From NCBI RefSeq assembly GCF_001949145.1, contig NW_019091393.1, forward strand, positions 632,049 through 696,048: a stretch of 64,000 bases of DNA. The letters are read 5' to 3'. The stretch is from Acanthaster planci. Its lineage: Eukaryota > Echinodermata > Asteroidea > Valvatida > Acanthasteridae. Within the stretch, counting starts at the first letter, position 1; the number at the start of each line of letters is the position of its first letter. Made by a program: the position numbers and the translations under genes. Under the pieces are notes generated by a model that was given only the letters and a program-made list of their open reading frames with translations, was not told the origin of the DNA and searched no databases. This document shows, one piece after another, positions 1-21,400 of the stretch.

Positions 1-259
1 ATGCCCCCCAACCTTTGTTAAAATCTTCAAATCTTCGGTCACACTTCAATTCAATTCAAAACTAGACACTGCTCCCTTTCAAATAGTGGATAACAACACT
101 GGTGTTTTTAATCCAAGGCAAAGCTGTCCTTAACTGAATTTTTTGCTGTCATTTTGTTTGTGTAAACTGAAGTATATTCGTTGATGGTTTAAAAACTGAA
201 TTGTAAGGCACTTTAATTTGCAAATGATAATACATTTGTGAATCCAATCATGTCTTCAG

Positions 260-8219
<7,960 letters not shown>

Positions 8220-8968
8220 ATGGCGGGGATGACGTGACAGCCTGTCCATTCTCTTGTCCTCAATATTGATAATGGAACCACAGGACCTGATATGCGTGAC
8301 CTGGAGACTCTCGCGAAGAAGTCATTTCGTTTTGAATCAAATGCTCTTGTTTCTATCATCACAAACTTGCAGACATTAATAGAAAAAAGTAAAAAACAGT
8401 GAATGTGTTGTTGAATGTTGCATGCACATGTAGGCTTATAATTGAAATGTACGGTGTGTGAGTTGCTAGATGCTGCAGCACTTTTAATCACCATTTTGTA
8501 GACTTTCGGCAGCAGCAGGTTTTAAAAGTCGAAAAAAAATGTTTAGTTTACTAATTTAATTAAAACGCTGCAGCAAATATCTGTTTCATATGCATGTACT
8601 TGCCGTTTTCTTTACGTTTATATTATTTTAGCCTTGTCACTCATGTTTATTGTGTGAACCTTTTGATTTTGATAAAAAGGACTCGTATTTGCACGACTGG
8701 AAAATTTGTACTTTTGTAGCTAGTTGTGAACATGTGTGAAATGAAAGCTGCTTGTTCTTCAAAAGAATTTATGATTCAGTTTGATGGCAGATCAAATTAG
8801 CAATCATGATTGTAACAAATGTCCTCTTTGCCCTTCTGTCCAATCGAGACTCAAATATTTAGTCGTATTTGTGTTGAATTTCATGTTGCCACGCTCAGAG
8901 AATATTTAGTGAAATGGCTGAAGACATTTTGTGTTTCAGATCATTTTAAATCTGTGTATTTTTTAACT

Positions 8969-8974
8969 AATAAA
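8969..8974 (+). terminator. Candidate poly(A) signal of the SRCR gene
   Basis: AATAAA lies about 750 bases after the SRCR stop, and no earlier canonical signal was noticed. The sequence from 8220 to about 9000 is AT-rich and non-coding, consistent with a 3' untranslated region. Confidence 0.45.
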
Positions 8975-8999
8975 TCAATCTAATTATCTGCAATTGAGT

Positions 9000-10608
9000 A
9001 CATGTATATTCATAGCTTAAAGTGCAAGCGCCAGCGAACGGCATAGGCAAAAACGATTGCTCTTGTTGAACTTTTGTAGATACTGAAGGAGCACGTCTAT
9101 AGTCTTTAACAATTTCTGTGTACTTTGGAAGTATTTTCTTTTCAATATAACCCTTTTAGAACCTATTGTTTGAATTAAACCTGATCTGCCACCGCACAAT
9201 TTTGTTTTTGCATGATTAGGTTTAAAATTTTGTGCACGTGTCCCTTTTTCAAGTTGTATTGAGACTGAGATTTTAATTAAAGGATTTAATCATAGATTGG
9301 TCAATGATGCATCGCTTTTTTTTTTAGTCCCTGCTGACTACGTTTGCTCATTCTCGCTGACGCACCAGAAACTTTGGTGTCTTAAGGCACCTTTCTAGAT
9401 GCGCCTCAACACTTGCACCAAGCATTGCGTGTCCGTCAAAATCGCTCCCGGGGCGATTTTGACGGCCGAATGCAACACACGCGTGTGTTATGTTAATAAG
9501 GTTGTTTTTGTGTCCGTGAATGTGAAACGCGCGCATTGCATACGCAATGCACCCAAAAATTATGGAAAGGCGCCTTTTTGTTTGGTGTCTACGGCTACCT
9601 CGTTCGCATGGGTACGATATCTTGCCGCGCCGTGTTGGTTCCATGTAGCCTATGTGTCTGCTATTGACGTCACAGAGACGTTGGCAGTTCAGGGCATAAA
9701 ACGCGTCGATATTTGTCAACATGACGTCACAGATGTAGTAGCAGGCTTGTCTAATCAATGGCCCCGGAAATGTTAAGTTAAATGCACCCAATCTGGTTCA
9801 TAAGTGTGACGTCACTTTAGTTTAAACCACGCCCACTGCACATGCAATGCGCACAGGGTTACATGCATTGATCGCCGTTTACATGGAACTATGGAAGTTA
9901 ATCGGAACCGGAGGTTAACACGCAACTCAGCGATCGTCCAATGGAAGCCTGCAAATCGTGGCGCGTCCGCCTTTGTGACGAAGTCACTTACGAACTGGAT
10001 AAATGAACGCGTGCGTCTGTAAACGCGGGTTTGCGTCTTGTATTCTGACGTCAAGTCCAGCGATTTTCCAACCGTTTCTACAACACAAACGTGTGGAAAT
10101 GGTTATATACCATACGTTTTGCGCACAGTGTTGACTTTCAATTCGCTTTTCAAGTGAGAAAGTCTCCATAACGATTGCTGCGGCAAGAGTTGTGTTCATT
10201 TTGCGATAATCGTGCGAGAATAGTGCAAATTCATTCATCTTGAGCTCATCGACGACTTGCTCATCTACAACTTCAGTGGAAATGTAAGTGATTTTTCTTT
10301 CAACCATTTGACTGGTATTTTTCAATGTCGTTTTCATGCAAATTGTACACAGCATTTCCCTTTTCCCAATAATGTGTTTTCCATTTTCTTAACAAGGAAT
10401 GAGGCATCTTTTCTTGAGCGTTGACAAGTGTCAAACAAGAAATGATCATGATCAATGATCTTTTGACATCGTTTAATTCAATCACACTTTTATCTCTAAA
10501 CACTTGGCTCGTTTTTTTATCTCGTAATGTTTAAACGATACCCTTTCACTGAATAAAGCAGATGAAATTAAATTCCAAATCATAGTACATCCATCGTTAA
10601 AAAACCTT
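9000..10608. other. Intergenic region with repeat fragments
   Basis: No convincing gene is seen. A 13-bp perfect inverted repeat (9433-9445 with 9453-9465, CCGTCAAAATCGC) lies in a GC-richer block at 9390-10060. The segment 9801-9840 is repeated in inverse orientation at 19824-19863 (37 of 40 bases). This block is probably transposon-derived. The open frames through it have no recognisable protein features. Confidence 0.5.
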
Positions 10609-13600
10609 ATGACATTAACGCAGATCACTATGAACCGAAGAACAGATCGATACTTTCGCCGGCCATCAGTGTCTTTAAGTCACCCTTTCAGCAGAGGACA
10701 GAGCATGTAAGTTTTCTTTCTTCTTTTTTTTTTCCTTTTTTTTTGTTTTTGTTTTGTTTTGTTTTACAAACAGAACTACATCAAGACCAACTTTACTGAC
10801 AGTTTTCAGTTCAACGAGCGTCGTCATTAATGTGTGCACCGTGTCTTATTAGATTATGTATGTGGTTGATGTCTTGTCCATTGTCATTGCGTTATCCAAT
10901 GTCAGTTGTCTTTGTTTTGTTCATTCAGTTCTTCTTAAATTATTATTCAAAGTCACATCTACATAAGATTTGGCTTCCAGAATTTGTCTCCATGTTTGTG
11001 CAAGCAATTGTACGTGTATATTTTTGTACATCATATGTAGGCCTTCATTGCATTTGTCCTGTGCAGAAACTAAATAAGAACTGAACTGAATTTAAAATTT
11101 ATCGAACGTCGAACGCAGAGCATGATTCTACTTCTTTCAAATTCAATCTATAGCAGCGAACTTCCATGCCATGCTTCGTTCACCTTTTCAAGCCTTCGTT
11201 CATTTTGTGTTGTTTATGGCAAGCTTATTATCTTTCGTACATCCAATAATGTAACAGGTTCTATCGTGTCATCACGCGGCCGTTGCGCCGTCTCCTCCTC
11301 TGTTGTTCCGGCGAGTACGATGAACCGTACCAGCCCCAGCCCAAAGCCCCGTACCTCACTGAGGACCGGCACCATCGACACACAGATGTGGCTCGAACGA
11401 GACGAGATGAAACCGGACCAACCAAACGTCTTCCCGGACACCAAGTGTCGCCCTACCCCGAGGCAATGCGTCGTTCTTGTCAGCCACTGGTTAAGGTACA
11501 TGATTACATCACAGAATTACTGTGGTGTTGTAGAACAGTGATATAATGCAAGTTGGAGAAAGTTGCTGCCGATTTGAAAGGTTTATTTATACATTTTTTT
11601 TTCTTTTTACATGCCCCCAAAATATTCCTAGCACGATAATGCGATTTGAATAGGGAAAGATGCGGTTTGCGAGGAAGAACAAAAATGAAAGGAAGGCCTG
11701 TTTGGGAAAATGTCCCACAGCTACCGCTGACTTGTGGTTTATTGAGAGTATTTTTCCTGCTTTTGAGGAGTGTCTCATTGGGATTTGTTGTCTTTTTTGT
11801 GTTTGTACATTTTTTCCACACAGAATGCAAAGCATCATTTGGGAGCAGACGAGATTACACACCGCGCGCCTCCGTCTGCCAAGACCCGACACCGGAAAGT
11901 GCACCGGGAGGTCTGTGTTTCCATCAAGGAGGATGGAGCTCCGGGAACTTCGAAGATTTCAAACAGATTCAAGGACCCAGAGCAAGGTGGGATGATCCCA
12001 CAGCGACAGGAGCAAACGACTACGCTCCCTGAAGCAGTCAAGAAGCCTAAGAAGAGGTGGGATTTATAGCCCTTTAAGGACCTACGTGGAGGATGGGTCT
12101 GCCTCCTCAAATGAAGTCATTTCTAACCATTCTCAACAGTTGCCCAAAGGAAACAAAGACTTTGTCTTTGTTGAGGAACAAAGTTGACTTCCGAACGAGC
12201 AATTTTCATCATGGCCGTTTACTTCCATATACATACGTCGTACACTTGAATTAACGCCCACCCTGCCCATTTAGTCTTCTAGTTGGATACTGACAGTGGT
12301 GTTTTCTCGGTTTTGTCAACAATCTTGTTTGATACAGCAAAAAAGGTTCAAAGAAAAAAGGAACCTCTGGAAAGAAGAAGAACCAAATACGTCCATTGCC
12401 AGCTCTTCCGGTCACCATGGCCACAGAAAGCACCGACAATCAACTGAGAGGACATCTGCCACTAGTGGTCAACGCTAGTGAAACGCTTGCACGCACGCAG
12501 AAACAAACCAAGAAGGTAAAACACACCAATGAAATCTTGTGTTTTCATCTCTCCTCATGCACCATTCATTTCATTTTTTACAAGAAGCCTTAATTGAAAC
12601 TTTACCCAGAACGAACTTCGTCCCTATTATCCTCTTGCTTTTCACAACGAGGAGCTTCTCAAATCTGTTAAAAGGTGAAGTAAACAGCGAAGTATTTTGG
12701 TTTTTCCGGGCAGGCCAAGAAAAATTTCACCGAAGAGCGTCGACAACCACCAATGAACATTCCGACTGCCGAGCAGCCCGGGACAATCGATCCGAGAGGA
12801 ATTAGGCCTTTACCAAAACAGCATCACAGAGAAGATCTCAATAACCAAGCAAAGGTATATAGTCGAATTGTTTTCCTCTTTCTGTACCTTTTAATGCTCT
12901 GTTCTAGTGTTATTGGAGCTCGTTGCATGTTTATACCATTGGTCTGAGAAAGATTATCCAGAGTAGACCTAAAGAGTGTCTTTCCAGATTAACAAAGGCT
13001 GGGAATTATTCTGAACGATTCAAGTTCGGAATAATAATAGAGTCAGGCATCTGGGAAACATTGCCCACTCATATCACCTGCCAAAAAATGGAGATTAACT
13101 TTGAAGAAGTTAAGGTGAAGAAAATTCATTTCTGTTTGTTTTCTCGGTCTAGAAATCAACGAGGGCAGAGAATACTCCGAGAGGAAATCCTATCGTGGTG
13201 AAGGTCAAGCCAGCTCCAAAGCAGATTCCGTACTCGCCACGGGCTCCTCGTAGGAAGTGCAAGTCCAAAGATCCTACAGACTTCATCTGCCGGCCGTTAC
13301 CGGCACTTCCACCGTCAGTTGCGCTCCAGAATGCACGCAACGCAAAACTGATAAATCCGAAACCACCTCTTCAGAACAGCGGTCACGTGCAACAACCCTG
13401 GAAGCCTCAGAAGCCTGCCGAACCAGGGAGGATGACTCTCATCCCACTGACCGCCAACGGAGTCACGAGAGAGCTGAAGTGCACCATCTACAGGCCGTCA
13501 GACTTTGATGAGGTCACGGTCAATGGACGGCCCGTCAAGCTGGGCCAAGGGACCTTCGGGGAAGTGAGCCTGATGCGGCTCCGCAGCACGCGGTACCCGC

Positions 13601-14292
13601 TGGTCGCCGTGAAGTTCTGCAAGGCGCATCTGGTGCAGGAGGTGGACGTGTGGCGGGAGGTGTCGGCGATGCTGGCGGTGGAGGACCACTGGGCCTTCCC
13701 CAAGCTCCACGGCATCATCAGGAACCAGCGAATCCCGGATCTCCCGGCCATCGCGCTGGAGTTTGTTGGGAACGCCAACTCCCTGATGGGTTTGACTGTC
13801 GCGGATGCAATCCGCTCCAAGAAGTACATGCCGTTTAAACACAACTGGGTATGGATTGCAAACGACATCGCGCGGGGGCTCGCCCATCTCCACTCCAAGG
13901 GCTACCTGCACTGCGACTTGAAGACCAACAACGCCCTCTTGTGGCATGATCCGAACAGAAACATGTGGCGGGCCAAAATCATCGACCTGGGCCAAGCCCG
14001 CAAGAAGAACGAAGCCAAGGGGCCTTTGTCTCTCTCCCTGGTCGAGCAGAGAGAAACCTTCAGCCTCTTTCCGCACGTGCCCCGAGAGGTGATCGCTGGG
14101 GAGGGAGGCTACACCGTCGAAGGCGACGTTTTCTCCTTAGGCTACCTGCTACAGGAGGTGGCTAAAGTGAGCTCCCTGAAGAAGCAGATGAAGAAGCTGG
14201 GCGAACGCTGCTGTGGAACCAGGCCAAAGTCCCGCCCCTCTTTGGCTCGTGTTGTTCAAGAGCTAACCTCCTTGGCAGTCAACGGTTGTTGA
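10609..14292 (+). CDS. Non-RD protein kinase with basic, proline-rich N-terminal half
   Basis: Six exons join in frame: 10630-10706 (an in-frame ATG at 10609 could start seven residues earlier), 11258-11495, 11824-12056, 12338-12515, 12714-12854 and 13153-14292, giving 668 residues from the second ATG. Residues 1 to about 400 are rich in Lys, Arg, Pro and Gln and look disordered. They contain RPLPALP twice (12390-12410 and 13291-13311), a perfect class I SH3-ligand pattern. The kinase domain has GQGTFGEV at about 420-427, the VAVK lysine at 443, HCDLKTNN with the catalytic Asp at 544 and Asn at 549, and DLG at 567, so it should be active. Arg of HRD is replaced by Cys (a non-RD kinase) and DFG reads DLG. 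Whether it is Ser/Thr or Tyr specific is not clear. AATAAA follows at 14344. No named orthologue is recognised. Confidence 0.8.
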
Positions 14293-14343
14293 AATATTGG
14301 AAGAAAAAGTAACTTTGCAACATTAATAATTATGTCACACTCC

Positions 14344-14349
14344 AATAAA
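14344..14349 (+). terminator. Poly(A) signal of the kinase gene
   Basis: AATAAA begins 52 bases after the kinase stop codon, in a suitable position for a short 3' untranslated region. Confidence 0.6.
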
Positions 14350-17300
14350 CACGAATTCTTCAACACACGATGGTTTTGATATAAAAGTGCGTGAACTAAT
14401 AAGAAGACCATTTGGCCAACTTACGTCACTTTAACCAAAGATCTGAAGTATTATAATAAACTTAAACACAGAAGAGCTAGCGGTACCTATTTGTCATTAA
14501 CATGCAGTTAAGTCAACGCCATTCATTTTAATGAGCTAAATAAGCTTTTCATGGTGGAGATACAAGTAAACTAGAGAGGTTTGCGGTAGCACCATGGATA
14601 TATCTCTTTTTTGAGTATGTGGGGTTCTGAAAAGAACCGGTGGTACTCAACGTTTCGGACAGTATGCTCCGATCGTCGTCAGGAGACTGTTTAGCGTAAC
14701 TAAAGAACATTGCACTGATTGTTTATTTATAAGACGGATGAATAAACTATCCTACAAAGTAAGGCATGATGTATCTTCCGAGTTTTAAGAATGAAACTTT
14801 GTCTTTTAATTTCTCAAAACCTGAAATGTAAATTTTTTTAAATGCTTGCCATACATTGGAACACAATTATTATGATTAATTAAAAAGAGAATGAAAAATA
14901 TTAAATTCAAAAGAGAGCAATTGGAACTATCTTCTTTTGGTAGTTGAGCATTGCATTTACGTATTCAATGGAAAAATCACTTTTAAACCATAGAATCCAC
15001 TTATTTTCAATTTCAGCTAAAATTTAACCGCATTTAAAGTAAATATAAATTGGAATCTAGTATAAAATCTTTTTTGATGAGCATTTTGCCCGAAAAGAAT
15101 TATTTTCACCTTGACACCATTACACAGGCACTCGACGTTGGTTAATAGTGTTTCTTTCAAAATAACGCTTGCTGGCAAAGGCTGTGAATCTTTCTGAAGA
15201 AATCGATTCCAAACTCTGCCATATCAGCCTACATAACTTGGACTTATTTGGAATTAGAATTTTTTTCGTAGACTATGAAAAATCGTAAATAAGACACCCG
15301 GTTTTCCAGGAGTCTCAATGCAACCGACTCTTCTTAACCGTTGCTCAGGTTCGTCTTTGAGAGAAGTTTGAATCACATCACTATCAATGGTTCTTTACTT
15401 AACTTGAAGCCTATTGATGCAGTGACACCTACAACTCATTTTTGCTTGGATTACATCAATCATCTCTTACTTTTGACGAATTGTTGACGAGAGTCATTAC
15501 GGTTCCATGTCAGTAGCCAAAGTGTTGGTCATTTTTATCAATTAAAATGCGGGTTTTGTCCTGAATAAATATAGTGAGTCGTCCGCAATGAATTGTCGTA
15601 CATGTGTCCAAAGTGGATTAAGATAAAATGAACCATCTGCAAGATCCACTTTACTTAAGTACAGACAGATCAAGCTTTTTGTAGGTTAAGGATAGAGAAC
15701 TGTTTTTCGGAGGAAATTTGCTCCACCTTTTGAGGGGAAAAGCAGAAAAATGTGTTTTTCAGCGCTAGCGCGAATGGTAGCAACTTGCCTGCCACCTGAG
15801 GTCGTTTACGAATTTCTGTACACTTACTATGCACCCTTGGCAACGGAAAACGCAGTGAGACTGATCCCAAGAAGCCGCAAGAATAGTCACTGAAATCCCT
15901 GTGATTGAGACAGGGTACCAAACATCATACATCCGTGTTAACCGGATCCATGAAGAAAAGGGGCTATTTTGTAACCCGGCAAGAATTCACTTTTCTCCCG
16001 TCGAGCAGAAGCCTAATGGTACCCTAAGGTAACCTGTTTTCCTGTGTACACATTTTCTGTGTGAATTATATTTAGCATTTTAGCATGTAGGTCAATCTTT
16101 TGAGGCATTTTAGAGCGTAGGGAAGATGGCCTGACACATTTTTAGGCCCTTGTCCCTGGCCCACGTAGCCAGGCGCTAGGCAGCTAGGCCAAGGTAATTT
16201 AGCGTCGTAGGCCTAGTACTTCTAACATTACTGTACTACTTCAGACTGTACTTGGTTTTTTCCGCCGGAAAACCTCCAAAAGGAAATATAGCTAGAGGGT
16301 TTAGATTTGCAATCGGTTTACATGGTACTTTTATTCTATCTACTTTGAGAACTCTAAGTTATGATTCACAAGCCGAAGCCTGGCATTGTGGCACTCACTT
16401 GCAGTGCCGTGAACTGACGAATTTCATCGATCATACATGTAGGGCCTACAATTATGTGCGTAATCAGAAAGCCTGTGAAACCATGAGAAAACATGAGGGG
16501 CCTAAGCTGTGGAGTTCAGTGGACATATCCTCGAAAAATATTGCCAGCCTTTCTATCTTCAAGCGTAAATTCAAAAATAAATTGTTACATAATTATCATG
16601 TAAATAACTAGAAACTAGGGGCCTAATTATTTTATTTTTTTCTGCGGGGTTACAATACCAACGATATACATGACATATGTTTTGTTACATGGTTAATTGT
16701 GTTTAGTTACTTGTGACATGTATTTCATATATGTCTCTACTCAACAAGTGCTTTTTAGAGGCCTCCGTCCACGGCCACGATAGCACTGTATCGTTACTAT
16801 GAAATGTTTCACATGGATAATAAGGTGAAAGTGAAGAAGACTTGAAGTACATGTACATGTAGGCCTAGACCTACATTCTCGTGATTGGAGGTTGTTCCAT
16901 TTATTGCACTCACGTCTGGGCAAAGGGGCAACTCTCCATTCACTTTGTACAGGGATTTGCATGTTTTCCTTCTTTTGTGCTGCAACATGATAAGAATAAC
17001 TGAAACTTTTTTGGTACATTGTAGGAGATATTCTTACCTCATAAATAGTGAAATTTCGGGCATATTCACTGTAAAACTTAAAGAGTTCAGTCAGTAATTC
17101 AGATTTTCCCCCTAGTAGACCACAACACTATTTTTGCCCCTTTGAGTCCCGCATGTGAAATATGGAACAGCCATCAACTGACCAATCAGAGAAAAGAACC
17201 AAGACTCAGTGATGTCATCCCAACTGTGACAATGTAGGCCTACATTTTGTACTCTTAACAGTAGACCGTCGTGTAAAACTTTGCTTATTAGGCCATCATC

Positions 17301-18461
17301 TGCATTTGCGCAGTCACCAGATCCTTAATTTTGCCTCTTACTGTCAAGTCAGATTGGTTTTTGTGATATGAGGGACCTAGTAGCTATACCGTCATGAACG
17401 TTACATGTTGAAGAAATGGAGGAAGGAACGTAGTTGACAATTCCTTACTCCATGCCATGGTTGAAACTATCATTGGGAGAAATGTGACCCATTGGGACAA
17501 AATGAGAATAAAGTTGCATTCTGCTCTTTCCTATTTTGAGGGTTCGAAGTCAGATATTGAAGTGGAGGTCAATTTTTGGGTTTTGTAATATTTGGAAAGA
17601 GTAGCCTGTCTATTTAATTCCAAATTTTGGCAGGTACAGATATTTAAAAAAAGATTAAGTTTCTTATTATTCGTGCCCGGTCAGAAATGTTGAAACAGTG
17701 TCAGAAACAAAGATGCAAAGCTGCCAGAATGACGTCTTGTCACCATACTTTTATCCAAAGTGTTCCATGTACAACATTGGAAAGCTCCCTTTTTGCTGAA
17801 TTCAAACACACCAATTTCTCATTTTTTTAAAATTCCCACTTTTAGCTCATTTTGTGGTGACAGGCCACAAATAATCAAATGATCAAAAACTTTAACCAGA
17901 TGCCCCCCTCATCAGAGTAGCACACCCAGACCTTTCAAAAATATTAATAATTTTTGTAAATTTCTATTGCTAATCCGCCTACTAGAACATGTATGATGGT
18001 GAAGCAAACAAAATGTTTTATTTATGTAGTAAGGTGGCATTAAATTTGTGTTGGTTAGATGAATTGTTGGATAAATCTTTGATGAAGCAACCCAAGCGTT
18101 GATGGTCATGAACTCTGGAAAACAAATCGCCAGTTGCCACATGTCATGCACATTAAGATTGGAGTTACTTGAGGCAGATAAATTTTTTATTCACGAAATC
18201 GAGTTCTGTACAGTTTCAGTCAATAACTGAATAAATCAACCACAACAAAGTACTTAATAAAAATGTGTTTGGGAAGACTTCATATATAAGCTTTTTTATG
18301 CCTTTTTTTACGTAAAAAGCAAACATGCACATAAACAGATCATGTTTTCCAACTTTTATTTCAGTTAATTGAGAATTTTTATTTTTCTCCCCCAAGGTAT
18401 TTAGAAACTTGGCAAAAACGTTCTGTGCCTCATCCAACCATCAGAAGATCACCCAATCACC
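14350..18461. other. Intergenic region between kinase and TPR genes
   Basis: AT-rich sequence without a convincing gene except a LINE remnant at 16429-16611. The stretch 14576-14700 starts AGGTTTGCGGTAGCAC and shares this and a TTYGGACWGTATG block with 48735-48800, so both are probably fragments of one repeat family. Confidence 0.5.
16429..16611 (+). pseudogene. LINE (CR1-like) reverse transcriptase 3'-end remnant
   Basis: The frame ends with YNYVRNQ, GPKLWSSVD and SIFKRKFKNKLL, the pattern seen at the C-terminus of CR1/L2-type LINE ORF2 proteins (YNTR, GP-LWN-LP, FK-KLK-LL). Nothing of the endonuclease or RT core is present, so this is a short 5'-truncated relic. Upstream codons in the same frame show no similarity. 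Confidence 0.55.
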
Positions 18462-21400
18462 ATGGGGTGCGGCGGCTCAAGGTCCATGCAGGTACCCTCA
18501 GGACCCTCGGATTATAAATACATCGTCCAGCAAACTTGGGAGAATGTGGGCAAAACACTTGAAAGGGGTTCGTCCAGAAAGAAGCTGGTCATCAAACGGT
18601 CTGGGTGGAAGACGGTGCGTGTCTTTGTGTCGTCGACATTCAAGGATTTCCACGCCGAGAGAGAAATACTTGTCAAAGAGGTGAGTTTAATTACATGTAC
18701 CCAAACACAAGCCGCTTGGCACAGCAATGGACTGTGACTGCTTTGAAACAGATTCTTGGATTGCACTGCTGAGAAAGAACTTCGGGCATTTTGACTTCCT
18801 TGTGAAGGTTTAAAATATTCTTCTTATTTCAAATTTCATCTGACCCATTTGATGACTGTAAATTCTAAGCAGTAGAGACAGCAAGCCTACATCTTGATCA
18901 AATCTGTACAATCGGCACTTTTCTGCTTTTGCCAAAGTTAGTGAATGCATCAAATTCATAAACTTTTCTGCATGAGATGATTGTAAAAGTTCAGCAAAGT
19001 GAATGCCATGTTTCAGAAAAAAGTGTGAGAAATCCAGCTGAATTGCTCACCTTAAAACTCAGTTTATGAATCTGCTTGACATCACTTTATGAGTGCGAAG
19101 TTCAAATATTGAGTTATCTTATTTCTATATAATATCTTTGATTTTTTATGGTACTTTGTTGGGCAGGTGTTTCCTGACTTGAGGCAGTGGTGTGAGAAGC
19201 GACGACTTCATCTCGTTGAGTGTGATTTACGATGGGTATGTTTATTCATTGGTTTGAATTTCTTGCCGATGCGCATGCTTACAGTTTCAAGGCATAACCC
19301 TAACAGCCCTGCTACAAAGTACTACTTAGTAGTAAAATGTAGTAATCAGTGCTGTCGCTTGTAAGAGGACATGACCTTATTTTTCTCTGAAGCCATAAAA
19401 TACAGTAGATAAGACAATGTACCATACAATGCTATGGCACTATGAATGCACGGCTTACTGTTCTCTGTACGAGTAGCAGTGGAGGGTGCCCCAGCTAAAA
19501 GTAGTCATTTGTAGGGCTAGGTCCTCCATGCTCAGACTACGGCTTAGTATAGGTGGATCCCAATACGACGCTTTTAGCGTCGATCTGCGCACTTCCTTGT
19601 TTGAAAACGAGGCTGTATGTGTCAGCTTCAATTCTTAATACGATCAGACGATTGAAAGTAAGGAGTCTAGACACAAAATACATAAAGGTATGTTAAATTC
19701 AGACTTTTCAGGCTGCAAATTTTTGTGGAAGAGTCTTTCAGGATAACTCGACGCGTAAAATCAAAAGAAAAAATAACGACAATTGACTGCGAACTAACGT
19801 ATCTGCGATGGTCCTGTATCTTGTGCAGTGGGCGTGGTTTAAACTGAAGTGGCGTCATACTTACAAAGCGGATACTCCATGTACTGTGTGGACTCCGCGG
19901 GCACGCGCAACAAAGTTCAACACTGAGAGCCTCGGTTTCGATGCAGATATGCGCAGACAGGCAAATTTTATGCAGAACTGTTAGGGTTAATGCACACTTT
20001 CTGCCCTAAGCGCCGTATTCTTACAGTGGTCATTGTTGATTTGGTAATCTGAGACTCTAGAGCCATAAAGTTGGGTCTGCAGTGGCTACAAAATGGCACC
20101 ATATTGAGTAGATTTACGTCTCAGAACCACACATACTCATAAAAGAGAATATTGTACATGGTGTAACCGCAAAAATCCTTAACTAAACGTAGTTTTTCCA
20201 TGCTTTGGGGGCATGGCACCCCGAAAAACTAGATTTTCTAATTGAATTTACAATTTGTCTAGGTTTGCATTTGTTATGAGCTTTCCAACAAGAAATCTCT
20301 CAAAAAAATTGGTCTTCAATAAGCATTAATGTAATTAAGTCCAATTTTATTCAAATTAGAAGGCAGATGGGAGCTTCCTTATCACTTTTTGAATAATAAT
20401 GCCAGTACAAGACATTGTGAGTGTTTGTACGCACTATATACATGTACATGTATGGTGTAGAAAGCGACCAATCATATGCCACCACTCACGTACGCATCAC
20501 ATAGATAGGACTGGACAAGTTGAATAATGCATGATGGGTAATTACAAAAGTAATGTACTAGCTGTCCATGTTCCTAGATATGAATAGTAACGGAGATTTA
20601 ATGCTGAACTTTTTGAGCTGTTGAGGGCTTTGCACAGTACTTAAGGGTATTGTTTGAACTGCAGACAATGCAGTCATGAACAGGCAACTTTATTCATTGC
20701 AGGAAGTCATTGCTTTAAAATTTGCTCGGAAAACAACAGCAATATTTAAAAAACAAGCATGGACAATACAGCTTCAAATGGAGGATTCGGTCCTCCTTTC
20801 CACAAATTAAAAATCTGTGAGTCAGCAGCCATCCCTGTGTAAAGTAAAAAACGAAGAAATTCCCAACTATCAAGCATTCTAGGAAATTTGGATAATTGTA
20901 ACATTTTTCCTTCAGCGGCATATTATTTGATGAATAGAAAGTTATGCTGCCTTAAGATGTAATATTTGTACAGATTAATTGAACATCATTCTGTAATTCG
21001 ACTTTAGTTTTAGTAAGTTTTTTAAGTTAATGGCCCTCACAACCACTACAGCATTAATTAGTGAGCTTGCAAACCAATTGTTTTATCATTTGACTAATTC
21101 ACTGTCGTTTTTTGTACACTTACAGTGTACAGGATAACTCCTGGCACTTGAAGGGGTACCATAAATAGCTCTTTGAGCCATTGTGTCCACAAACATTCCA
21201 ACTGCATAACCCTTGACTAAGTCAACTGGTGTGCTTTGGACTGAAGAGTGATTGTTTGACTGTAGGCCAGCAGGTCTCACTCCCACTACAGTTTCTATTG
21301 TTTGCTACTTCTCATGCGCTCTGGTTTGACCTTGGCAACGGCGTGTACGCATTTATTAGTTGCCCTAGCAACCTATGGTGGGTCATGTGGTGCTGTTCCC

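Noticed and set aside
9348-9791. Overlapping plus and minus open frames of 125-147 codons as a new gene
   Set aside because: No protein features, and the region has inverted repeats and a block shared with another locus, so it is probably transposon-derived.
20170-20185. TCCTTAACT resembling a U12 branch site
   Set aside because: It lies deep inside an intron whose donor is an ordinary GTATGT, far from the acceptor.
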